This document shows positions 1 to 11,100 of a DNA stretch of 64,000 bases, piece by piece; the first letter of the stretch is position 1; every line of letters begins with the position of its first letter. Origin of the DNA: Turbatrix aceti (taxonomy: Eukaryota; Nematoda; Chromadorea; Rhabditida; Panagrolaimidae); NCBI GenBank assembly GCA_963969345.1, contig OZ017766.1, forward strand, positions 372,001-436,000, written 5' to 3'. The position numbers were made by a program, and so were the translations under genes. The notes below the pieces were generated by a model, which was not told where the DNA came from, did not search any database, and worked only from the letters and a program-made list of their open reading frames with translations.

Positions 1-992
1 CGGATGTCATCAAGAGTCTTGATGTGCGGTGATATGCCACCGTGCATGCAGAGGATTTGCTTTGCAACCAGAGCTGCTACCGGTAACACGTCGAAGACGC
101 TGTTGAAGATTTCATACAACTCGGTTTGCAGGGCCCCTACTCCACCGAAGCGGCCTCCGATTTCAGCAAAAAATCCGTAGGTTCTGAAAATTTAGTCATT
201 ATAACATTGTTGGATTCGGTCAAAGGCAATCGGAATTGAATCCAAGGCTAATTTGGATATTTTTGATTCACTTATCGGAGTCCGAACGTGATCCCAAGTC
301 GAAGGCATAGTAGATCATTGTGTTTAATGGCTCACCTATTGATATTCCTTAACTCGTGATTGCCTCGTAGTAGATACACATTTGTCGGAAACTGAACTTT
401 GAGCGCAAGCAGCAACATAATTACTTCGATCGAACTGTTTCCTCGGTCTACGTAGTCTCCCAAAAAAAGGTAACGATTTTTGAAAGGAAATCCACAAGCT
501 CTAAAAATCCTAATGAGATCTTGGAATTGTCCGTGGATATCTCCTGAAAGTAATTTGCAATGCCAAATTTTGTTACCTCAACAAAACAAACCACAGATGT
601 TGAGAGGTGGGCTGATTTCGACAAGCATGGGTTGCTTGGCGATGACTTCCTTGGCCAGCGCGCAGAGTTGCCGAATCTCATCGGGTTCAGGATTTAAAGG
701 CAACTTCTTGGTAAGTAAGTATCGCTGGATGATTTCTTTTACCGAAAATTTTTTGTTTTCGGTATTGCTGGACGGGTTATTTTGACCCTTTGATTTAATG
801 GATTTAACAGATTTCATCGACTTTGCAGTTTTGTCACCTTTTGTCTTTTCTTTTTCTTTTTGTGACTTTTTGCTGTTGTCCGATGACTTGGATTTTGCTA
901 CCTAAAACATTAGATTTAAAACCAAGCTTTCTGGAAAAAACTTGTACATTTTCCGAAGACTTGCCAGTGGCGGGGGTTTTTTCGTCTGCCAT
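1..992 (-). CDS. PP1-type serine/threonine phosphatase, 5' part (runs off window)
   Basis: Metal-dependent PPP-family protein phosphatase catalytic subunit. Four exons read on the minus strand: 992-948, 901-592, 543-336, 183-1, joined in frame (248 codons present). Motifs in order: CGDIHGQ (about residue 117), [15 protein letters not shown], then YGFFAE, LPVAALV and CMHGGISP, which are the metal and phosphate ligands of the PP1/PP2A fold. The C-terminal third lies beyond base 1. The first 55 or so residues are a Lys/Ser-rich tail ([11 protein letters not shown] start at 992), longer than in canonical PP1. The start at 992 is preferred because a 45-nt first exon splices in phase to the Lys-rich exon; an upstream in-frame ATG at 1067 is possible. 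The segment after GNHE ([20 protein letters not shown]) departs strongly from canonical PP1, which suggests a nematode-specific, perhaps germline-type, paralogue. That last point is inference. Confidence 0.9.
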
Positions 993-1682
993 GTTAATGG
1001 GCAGCCACACCCTGCCTTCTTCGACAGAGACAGTCAGTCGGAGATGTCGGCTGGTAAGAGGATTCACGCGCTACCAGTGTCGAGACGCTACTGTGCGAGC
1101 GATGATTGTAGGGAGTAATGCGGCGTATGCGTAAGATCATTCGATACCTGGTCGAATGACGACGCCGCGCTTGTGCTAGTTACGAAGAAGCGTTTTGGCT
1201 GACGAGACCGTTGTTATGGTAATTTTGTCGAAGATAATGCGCATTTCTAAATTTTTACATAAAAAATTTTGTTGTGTGTTTTCACACCTCTGAAACTAAC
1301 ATGGTGACGTGCCGTCTGTTTACCACCGCCAGCATGCACGAATAAATTACTGCGGTGTTAATTCGTCGTAAGAGACCCGTATTTCTTCAAATTAATACCG
1401 TCCGAAGGGTCTTAATGATGTGTGAGTTGTATCAAAAAATAATCATGTAGAGATAAAAATTGCGCAATACAGAAAGTTACAAATTAATCCCTCGTAAACG
1501 CCATGCTTAGGATTAATTTGGGTTGTTTATTTTTTTTGTTTATTTTAAAATTAAAATGTGTAACTGGCGTTTGTGTTACTCAAACGTCTGGCATACTTTT
1601 TTTTGAATAATTTTTTGAACCGTCACCAAGCACTATCGTTTGACAATAAAATTCGACTGTAGTTTGTTTTTTTGAAAGTAAA
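993..1682. other. 5' flank of the phosphatase gene; no gene seen
   Basis: AT-rich sequence between the phosphatase start and the first transposon. It should hold the phosphatase promoter, which faces away from the SLC4 gene. I see no ORF with family resemblance and no clear core-promoter motif. Confidence 0.4.
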
Positions 1683-1979
1683 CAAAATTCGGGTCTACTA
1701 TATGTACTTCAGCCCCCCATCGATTGCAATCAGGGTGGCGAAGAGGGGATTCTCATGGGAGTCTCATGGGAAATATCCCGGAAATTATCTCAGGATTCCC
1801 ATCTATCACGGGATAATTCCCCACGGAATTTTGAAAATGCGCGATCCCGCCTAAAATAACGCCGTTATTTTACGCAGGCGCGTGTTTTTTTCTTTTCGAT
1901 AAAGGAAATTATTTTATTTTCATTGTTAATTTTATTAAATTAATAAAATAAGTGTGTTTTTGGGATATCATGGAAATTA

Positions 1980-2215
1980 TGGGGCCCGTTGTAGCGCTAC
2001 AATGCCCCCCCCCATGTTGTATATTTGTCTAAAAATGCTTCTTGGGTGGAAAAAAACTATCACGGTGTAATTTTTTGTCTTGTAACAAGACCTAAAATTA
2101 TGAGGGGCTGTTGTAGCGGTACAACAGTCCCCTATTTGATGTGGGGGGGCTGTTGTAGCGCTACAATGGCCCCTCATCAAATCTGGGGGACTGTTATAGC
2201 GCTACAATATTTGAA
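1980..2215. repeat. Series of TTGTAGCGCTACAA palindromes
   Basis: Four copies of the 14-bp palindrome TTGTAGCGCTACAA or a one- or two-base variant lie near 1988, 2112, 2152 and 2194. They are separated by runs of G or C. The series is part of the 1691-3617 element. Confidence 0.7.
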
Positions 2216-2266
2216 ATATTTTTGACCCCCATATTTGAAAATTTGAATGAAAATAATTTGTATGGG

Positions 2267-3375
2267 GGCAGGCGCCTTTGTTTCACTGGGCGAGAAAGAA
2301 ACGCGCGCGCGTACAAAAGAGTCACGTTCAAAAAAATGCCCTGAAGCCCGTCATAGAGTTTTTTGCTTACGGTCACTTGGGTAGGCTTGGGCATGTCCCA
2401 AAGAATGTTTTAAGCTACTTACGAACTTTATCGGATAATTTTGCGCTGTGCTGCAGGTGTTAAAAGACTGCAAAACTTTTATGTGCCGTAACTAACCGAA
2501 ATGTTTGGGAATTTTTGAAAACGACCTAAAATGTTGTTTATCAGGTTAAGAACAATCAGTGTGCAAAGCACAGATCCTTAGTTTTCGGTCTAGCTCTGGA
2601 GCTAACCTAAAACAGGTGAAAATACGCCCGCACGGTGATAAATCAAGGGAAAATTTTGAAGAAAGGAAGAAAAGAGTTTTATTCGGTGTTCCTGCAGCGA
2701 ATGAATTTTGCCTTAGGGCTTGTCCAGAAAATACGTCATTGCAAGAGGGGGGGAGGGGGGTCATTCCTAAAATGACGGAAAATGATGGAGGGGGGAGGGG
2801 GGTAAAAAATCACCGATTTTGCGATGACGTAATTTCTGGACAAGCCCTTATTTCAGAATTCACAAGGGTATCTTCTTTTAATCCCCCTAATTTCTTTGTT
2901 TGTTGTTTATTATTTCTGCACTTTTTTACTTTTTGTGCCGGATAATAAATCTTTGTAGTTAACAAAATAACAATTTTTTCAACTGTGTCCTGAAGCGCGT
3001 GCGCATTTTCAAGCGCGTAATCTATTTTAGGTTAGCTCCAGAGCTAGACCGAAAACTAAGGATCTGTGCTTTGCACACTGATTGTTCTTAACCTGATAAA
3101 CAACATTTTAGGTCGTTTTCAAAAATTCCCAAACATTTCGGTTAGTTACGGCACATAAAAGTTTTGCAGTCTTTTAACACCTGCAGCACAGCGCAAAATT
3201 ATCCGATAAAGTTCGTAAATAGCTTAAAACATTCTTTGGGACATGCCCAAGCCTACCCAAGTGACCGTAAGCAAAAAACTCTATTATTGACTTCAGGGCA
3301 TTTTTTTGAACATGACTCTCTCTGAAAATGCGCGCGCGCGCAGCAGTAAAACAAAATAAGGTGGAGGCGCCTGCC
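2267..3375. mobile_element. GGCAGGCGCC inverted-repeat element, copy A (nested)
   Basis: The arms at 2267-2640 and about 3000-3375 are inverted copies of each other, with termini GGCAGGCGCCT and AGGCGCCTGCC. It is the same family as the element at 40118-41670 but lacks the two insertions that copy carries. Its base sequence GGGAAAATTTTGAAG at about 2648 is therefore an unoccupied target. No coding capacity was recognised. Confidence 0.8.
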
Positions 3376-3760
3376 GGGGGGCTGTATTCTAAAATATCCT
3401 GCGGGCTTATATTTCAACGTGATGGGGGTTCAAAGTATAGTAGCGCCACGGCCGTATGGAACGACCCCCCATTTTCTCCATAAACACGATTTCCGTATGA
3501 TAGAGCCCCCCCTCTGTGGGCTCATGTCATCATTGATTTAAGGTGAAAGGGGGGGGGGGGCAAAGTCCGAGCATGGGGGGTCAAAAGTCAGTGGGGGGCT
3601 GAAGTATAGTATGACCCCAAAATTCTATGTTGGCCCAATTGTTGCCAAGCTTGTGTTTTTTTTTCTCTGACAAATAATACAATTTGAACAAACTACATGC
3701 ATATATTATTTATCTATTCATGATTGATATTTTTTGCCTAAAAATGAGATACGTTTTTTT

Positions 3761-4195
3761 CAGAGTTGTTCGATGCTCACCAAATTGCTCCTGCTCACTG
3801 CTCGCTCCTGCCCAACTTACGAGCGCGAGCGGAGCGAGCGCGAAAAATTGGAGTGCTCAATGAGCATGAGCAGAGCGAGCAAGAAAATTTGAATTGCTCA
3901 AAGAGCGCGAGCAGAGCGAGCGCGAGAAATTTTTAAAATGAGCACTGCTCACTATAAATTTAGTGCTACAAATACTAAAATACTGGTAGTTTCGATCAAA
4001 AACACGATGTTGGGGGTATCTCCAAGCAATATGCGGTCTTTCTTTTCGCGAAGGACTGAATTTGTGACTCAAAATTCACTTTTCTTGTGTGAGCCATTTT
4101 CGCTCATTGCTCGCTCCTGCTCGACTCACGAGCGTGAGCAGAGCAAGAGCAGAGGATCTGAGAATAAAAGAGCGCGAGCGGATGTGTTTTCTTAG
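3761..4195. mobile_element. Partial CAGAGTTGTTCG element with GAGCGAGC repeats
   Basis: It begins CAGAGTTGTTCGATGCTCACC, the reverse complement of the right end of the hAT-like MITE at 40517-41075. It continues into many GAGCGAGC/GCTCGCTC repeats in both orientations. The opposite terminus was not found, so this copy is truncated or rearranged. Confidence 0.6.
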
Positions 4196-4644
4196 GTTTT
4201 TTACTTGGAATGATATTTTGACGCCTTTTTTTAAACCAAAAAACGGATATAACTGATTCTGGCGAAAAAAGGTTTTTCTCACAATTTGCCTGTTTTTGTG
4301 TCGCTTGGTTGTGCATATGTTTCTTCGACTTTTTTGTGGTTTAACTTTTTTTTTCGATGGGGAACCGTGGCCCAATTTCGGCATACGCGGGTTTTCGAGG
4401 TCGTAGAATACGGTAAACTATTCAGTTTTCAGACTCTACAGTCCGTTTTTGAGTTACAGTAATTTTTTGTCAAAACTATTGATTTATTGACTGATTATCA
4501 ATTTTTTGATATCACTATCACATTCGCCACCGCTGATAACCCCATAACGATCTTTAAAACCAAAATATACAGTAATGTTGTTTTTTAAACATTCGAAAAT
4601 GATAAAAATCGACTTTTCGTGTTTTAACTTAAAACCATGAGTAC

Positions 4645-4797
4645 TAGGGTTTGACACCTTTTTTTCTTGTTTTTCATAGGACTCGGGGGCAATTACCCCC
4701 CTCCCCGCCGACTTCTGCCCCCGTCGGGGGCAAAATTCCCCCGCCCCCGACTACCCCCGTCCCCGACCCGATACGGGGGGGGGGGGTTTGAACCCTA
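4645..4797. mobile_element. Short hAT-like MITE, TSD ATGAGTAC/ATGGGTAC
   Basis: Ends TAGGGTTTGA and TTTGAACCCTA enclose a C/G-rich core of CCCCCG repeats. The flanking octamers 4637-4644 and 4798-4805 differ at one base. A related GC core without matching ends occurs at about 20195-20310. Confidence 0.6.
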
Positions 4798-4807
4798 ATG
4801 GGTACAT

Positions 4808-4930
4808 CGTGTGCCGTGTCGTGTCGTGTAACAGCTAACACGACGATCGTGTCGTGTAGTCAAATTCAAAGCTACACGACACGACGTCGCCTAATAGCTT
4901 CGTGTCGTGCGTGCGTGTAAAGTACACGAT
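4808..4930. repeat. ACACGAC/GTCGTGT repeat cluster
   Basis: Repeated GTGTCGTGT units and their reverse complements over about 120 bases can form hairpins. No end repeats or TSD were found. The stretch lies about 270 bases upstream of the first SLC4 exon. Confidence 0.5.
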
Positions 4931-5195
4931 TTGCAACACTTTGCTTTGGTGACGTCTGTGATATCATGTTGTTCCATTGAAAAAACGTGCTGGAATTTAT
5001 TTGGTTTGGATTTTTACGTTTTAAATTAGTTTAAATGTTTTTTTATTTTCGTTCATCAGAACTATTTATCTTTGGATTACACCATTTTTCATTTTTCACG
5101 TGATTCTATTTGCTTAATGTTTTATACACATTTTACAGGTCATCACTGCAGAAACCTGCATAAATCACTACAATTAATCAGAAAATAAAAAAAAT

Positions 5196-8100
5196 ATGGA
5201 CGACGACGAAGGTGAAGGCGAACCCGTGTTTACGGGATTATCTGCTTCGCCGTCTCCGACGCTGCAGCGCTCGACGCCTCTGACATCCATGGGCTCACCG
5301 TTTATCTACGCGTCGACGCCAACCGGTAAGCGACGCCTTGTCCACAACAACAGTCTCCGGGCCATGAAGGAACAAAACGGGTCGTCTAACAAACTCAAAC
5401 GTCACGATACTGATCCGAGTATGCGCTCCGGTTTGTTTTTGCTTGCTTTTTCTGTCAATTTTGCTCCTAAAGATTGTTCTAAACTATTTGGCTAGAACAA
5501 TCTTTAGGAGCAAAAAAACGCATTGCCATAGGCATTTAAAAAACATGAAACTTTAGAATGCCGGAACTCATAGCAAAATAATACAATATAAGGCATAAGT
5601 GGCTGAAAGCAATCTTTGGGAGATGCCCAAACCTACCCAGGTAACCGCTGACAAAAAGAACAAAAATTGGCTTCAGGGCATTTTTTTAAACATGACTCCT
5701 TTTACGCGCGCTTCTTTTTGTCAGTTGACGCTGTTTACACCGTTTTTTGGTCAAGTGCGCGCGATAAATGCCTGGGTACGGTCACCGAATAGTCACCACT
5801 TTTTTCTGAATTTTTTGTCACTGATTTAGAAATGAATGGGCTTCAAGATGCAACTAACCTCGCCGAGCTCCTGGTAGAAATACGGAAGCTACAGGCAAAA
5901 AGTGACGGTAAAAACCCAGAAAAATGCAAAAATCGATAATTCCAAAAAAAGAGAAGTTTTTAAAAAAATCTGCAAAAATTTTGAAATGTGAGTTGACCGA
6001 ACTTCGAAAATATTGAACTTCGAAAATATTGAACTTCGAATTTATTAAACTTGAATTACAAAGTTCAATTGAAGCAAACGGGGGGAGGGCGCGTGCGCAT
6101 TTCAAGTAAAATAAATTCAGATTTGAAAGTTCCAAAAAAAAATTTTAAAAAACAACATATGAAAAATTTGTTAAATATCGTTAGTAAAATTAATTGAAAA
6201 CTCCAAAGATTATAGATGTATACCATAACTTTAGATTACAAATGAAAATTTAATTTGAAGTCTGTAGCGAAATATTCAGTTTTTTTTCGGCATTTTGAAG
6301 ATCTGTGTATTTTTTCTTCGTACCCTAGTCGATTTTTATAAAAATTTGTCTCAAATTTCTAAAACATCCTTTTTAATCCAACACGAAACAAAGGGGTATC
6401 ACCGGCAAAATCTGAATTTATTTTACTTGCAATGCGCACGCGCCCTCCCCCCGTTTGCTACAATTGAACTTTGTAATTCAAGTTCAATAAATTCGAAGTT
6501 CAATATTTTCGAAGTTCAATATTTTCGAAGTTTCGACACTGTACCTTTTGGCACAAAATATTTGGGGGTTGTAAAAACACGGGGTCGTCGATACTAAATC
6601 GGCTCGCAGAGTGTCTGTCCCTTCAATTATTCCCTTCAATTATTCCTGATTTGTGAATTAATTACTGTCATCGGCACAATATACCAGAGATGGCAGATCA
6701 GATCATTTGCTCATGATCTGATCTGGATAATTTGCGATCTGATCTGATATATCAGTGATCTGATCTGGATTATCTGCGATCTGATCTGATCTGATCTGAT
6801 CTCACTCGACCCAGCCCAAAATCTCGGAATTTAGGGTTTAGGTTAACGAGAACACTGGCTTCGACGCGAAAAGTGAAAAATAAATTGTTTTTTGTTGAGA
6901 ACTATCGTATTCTTCGAAAAACTAAAATGCGGACGTGTTTGAAGTTGTAAAATTTTAAATTTCTAGTGATCTGATCTGGATTATCTGTGATCTGACCTGA
7001 TCCGATCTGATCTATGAGCTGATCTGATCTGAAAAGTGATCTGATCTGCCATCTATGCAATATACCTTGTTTTTATGGATTCGGGGTGCTATGTACATCA
7101 TCCAAAAAGTCGAGAGTCGATTTTGGCCGGAGCGGAACACTTATCCTTACTAAGCAAAATAAATCGTAAAACAGAGTTTACCCCGGTGCGAAGGACCAAA
7201 AACCTGAAGAGTCAAAAAACCGTTTACTCAACTTCAGGACACCTTTTGATAGGTGATCTTTCCGTACACATCTGAATTCGGTAAATTCCAAATTGTCGTC
7301 GTTATTTTGGCACACCCTGTAATCTGCGATTTTTTAAACCCTCTATTTTTTTAAAAGAATTACAAAAATGCATTTTGTAATACAAAACAAAAAATAAGTA
7401 AGCGAATAAATATCAACGGCAGCGATGGGCATAAAGTTGACTAGTAAATGCGAAAACGCCCGCCTTATTTTGTTTTCTTAGTTTCAGCTGCGGTTGTCGT
7501 AGCGGGTACTTGTTTTTTGTCAGCATCAGCAGCGACGTTGTCGAATGCTTCTCCAAATTCATTGACACGGGAGTAGTCCACGGGATAGAGGTATCGCTGG
7601 TAGAGATATACCTAAAAAAATGTTGTGCCAATAATGTTTTTAAGTCAATAAACCCTACCAAAAAGACCACGTCGTCGCGGAAGCATGCTACGCGATGGGA
7701 TATCGGCATGCTGATGATGAAGGCAAAGATATCGTCGATGAACGTGTTAAAAGCCTAAAAAATTGCAATTGCGTGGTTTGGAGGAACCCAAGAGCCCACT
7801 TTGTATGTAAACGCCCTCCAGGGAAGGTGAGCAACTGATTTGAGCTTGTAGTTGACGAAGAGCTGGGGCAGCATGAAAAGAAATCCGAAGGCATAGACTC
7901 CGTTCGCCAGACAGTTGATGATCCACGAGTACCACGCTTTTTTCACCGAGTCTGGTGCATAAATTAAAATTTATGACAACCTTGGGCACGCATTTTTTTT
8001 ACGTATTTTACTTTTTCCGATACAAAAAAACAACGGGGAAGAAGATAGGCTTATCGAATTACCGCTTAAGTTTGCGATCCGAATATGATAGCGGTTTGAA

Positions 8101-11100
8101 AACGTATGATATCAAAAAATCAATAATTACCGAAACTAAAAAAAATTCTGAGTATGTCATTGGATCCGCCGTCCTCAAAAACCCCTATATTATTTTTTTC
8201 AGAATTGTTCAAAACCAACGTAGCACGGGGCACTATTTTTTTTATGAAAAACACTTCTGAAGCCAAATCTCGTGAATCCGATTTTTATAAATTAATATAT
8301 CGCGCTTTGAACCTTTCCCCCGGAGGCCTACAACTCTGACTCAAAACATTTGAAAGTGTCAAAATGCTGTGTCATCGATCGCAGAGTGTCTGTTCAGCAA
8401 TAATTTTTTTAACAAAATATTTTTTTATTATAAATGCACTTTTTTAATCATTGATTTCTGAACGCAAAAACACGCATTTTATAACTAGTGTAAATAAGTT
8501 TCGTTAGCAGTGGCTTGAGTTAGAAGTCAAGTTTTTCTCCACAGTTTTTATTTTCTGTTTACTGAAATTTGCAATTCCTCACGTGCTATGGTAAATATAC
8601 TACTTCTCATTCAATTGATTTCAGAGTTAAACTGAGGGGTATGGGATTGCTTTTTATTACTTTCTAATATATTTTTATAGCTCTCTGATTTTAAAAGTAA
8701 TGACAGCAATGAACTCGTAAGTAAAAAACCAAAAACAGCTTAAGAGGTGTGAACAATTTAGACATTCGTATTTACCCGCACTCGCATAAAGAGCACTAAA
8801 GGAGCACAACGGGAGAGAAAGGCGCGTAGGAGCTATCAAGGGTCGGAACGAAAATGAAGGCATGAAGCGCACCGCGCAACATTATCCATCTTCCTGTGAT
8901 GCTTATTCAAATTCCTTCGATAAAAACAAATAAATTAGAATTGCGGGGCGCAACAAAGCACATGAACGCGAATTTGTCACAAAGATAAACATTCGCGCGC
9001 AAGGCCTCCCCCCCCCCTGTTGTGCTCCTTTAGTGCTCCTTATGCGAGTGCGGGTACTGCATTTTTTTGTTTTTGATGAAAAAATTTACCACATTTTTTT
9101 CATGTTGCAATAGAATTTTGAGCGAAAAATATTTGTTGTAAAACCAACACAGAGATAAAGCGCATGCCGTTTATCTATTTTTGTTCCCAGTGGAACCTTT
9201 ATTGAGTATGAGAGAATTTCAGTGAGTTTTAAAAAAGCTTGTATAAATAGCATAGCTAACCAGGCTGCACTACCACATGAAGCAAGTCAAGCATAATATG
9301 GACATGTATATTATGCATGTCCGCTTTAAAAAGTTGTTAGCCATCCAAGTGAAGTAACCGCCATCCCGACTTGCTGGATGGCAGTGGCAGGCGTTCATGT
9401 CTTCCAAGTTTGAAGCCATCATCTTGTTATACTTTCTTTTTCGTTTTTTTGGCTGTCCGAATTGCTTTGTTTCGCCTTTTTTTCTATTTTTGGATAAAAC
9501 TTACACATTTCTTGCGTTTTTTTGGTCAAAATCGTGAATTGTGCGCAAAATGCGTGATTGCCCGGACATTTTTTACGTTGCAGGGGATTAATTGGTGTGC
9601 AAAGAAATGATAGCAGTATAGTTCATTATTGGGAGGAGAAGTTACTTTGAAGCCTGTAAAGTTGGACTCTAACGCTTGTTACAAGCCAGAAAATTGCATA
9701 ATAAAAAAACAATTTTATCGTTATGGTTCTAAAAAGTCTGATCGAAAGATTTTTTGATACCCAAAAACTAAAATAATTTTTTAGAAATAAATAACGTGTT
9801 AAAGTTGATCAAGGTCTAAAATTTTTACTCGTGTGTTAATGAAGTTGGTAACAGTTTTAAACTGCAAAAAAAACAAGATTTATAAACATGAATTTGTTTC
9901 TAAAATTTCAAATTTCAAAGAACATTTTTTCGTGTCGTCTTTCCTCATTTTAGTCTGAACACTTTTGATGCAGAATAAATTTAGGTTTTTTACGAAGAAA
10001 AACTCTTTTAGCATACAAATTACCAGAGCTCGTTTGGGGGGCATAACTCTTTTTTGCCAAAAAAAACAAATTACGTATAAAAAACCACATTGCAGGACGA
10101 AAGAAGCTTTTTAATTGCCGAGTTCTTATTTGCTTGATCAGATCAGGTCAGATCACAGATAATCCGGATCAGATCACTCGGACGTCAGATCAGATCACAG
10201 ATAATTCAGATCAAATCACAGATAATTCAGATCAGATCACTAGAAATTTAAAATTTTGCAACTTCAAACGCATCCGCATTGATGGTTTTTCGAAGAATAC
10301 GATAGTTCTCAACAAAAAACAATTTCTTTTTTACTTTTCGCGTCGAAACCAGTGTTCTCGGGAACCTGAACCCTAAATTCCGAGATTTTGGGCTGGGTCG
10401 AGTCAGATCAGATCAGATCAGATCGCAGATAATCCAGATCAGATCACTGGTATATTAGATCAGATCGCGGATAATCCAGATCAGATCATGCGCAAATGAT
10501 CTGATCTGTCATCTCTGAATCGTACAATCGTGTCATTTGTGTTAAATTTTTTATTTCATTTTTTTTCTGCTTTAACTTTTTTTTTTCCAGTTTTTTATTT
10601 TTTTGATTTCTTATATTGACAAATATATTTTAGGCCGGAGCAAAACAAGTTCACCGAACATGGATGTGGAGTGCTTTCAAGATGGCTACCTCAACGTGCC
10701 AATCATGTATCGTGACCGAACTTCTCCGTCGGTTGGCAGCATACAAAGTGACCCAGAATCTTGTCTGGATTATTTCATGGACAGCGATGACGACAATGAC
10801 GACAGCGTTATCAGTTAGTTTGCCTTCTTTGACATAACAAAAATCACAAATACAAAAAAAAACATTCAAGCGTGTTTTCTGATACTTTTGTTGCGAAAGT
10901 AAGAACGCGAATTATTATTTGCGTTTTATTAAAAAATGACATTGTTGTTTTGTTTTCTGACGCGAACTGTACTGTACGTATATTATATTCTGCCATAAAA
11001 TCTTTACTGCATCATACTTGAGCTTGACAAACTAAGTTACATTGGTTTGTCTTGGTCCTCAAATCTTGATGATCATACAATCCGATGATCATACAGATCT

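Larger units (their letters stand above)
1691..3617. mobile_element. Non-autonomous DNA transposon, 8-bp TSD CAAAATTC, with nested element
   Basis: The ends are imperfect inverted repeats (GGGTCTACTATATG at the left, reverse complement GGGTCATACTATAC at the right, both followed by TTCAGCCCCCC). They are flanked by CAAAATTC at 1683-1690 and 3618-3625. No transposase is encoded. The interior holds the TTGTAGCGCTACAA palindrome series and a nested inverted-repeat element (2267-3375). The 8-bp duplication suits hAT, P or Merlin; the superfamily is not decided. Confidence 0.75.
6632..7936. repeat. Segmental duplication, copy 1 (with 59398-60702)
   Basis: These 1305 bases match 59398-60702 with the same length and only isolated substitutions on reading (for example near 6693 and 7350). 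They carry the GATCTGATC MITE and the 3' end of the CLPTM1L-like gene. The left edge follows a tandem repeat of CCTTCAATTATTC. The right edge falls inside an exon. Confidence 0.9.

Noticed and set aside
6690..7050. Regularly repeated GATCTGATC could suggest a CRISPR-like or satellite array
   Set aside because: There are no spacers of constant length, the units occur in both orientations, and the ends with CAATATAC duplications define a MITE.
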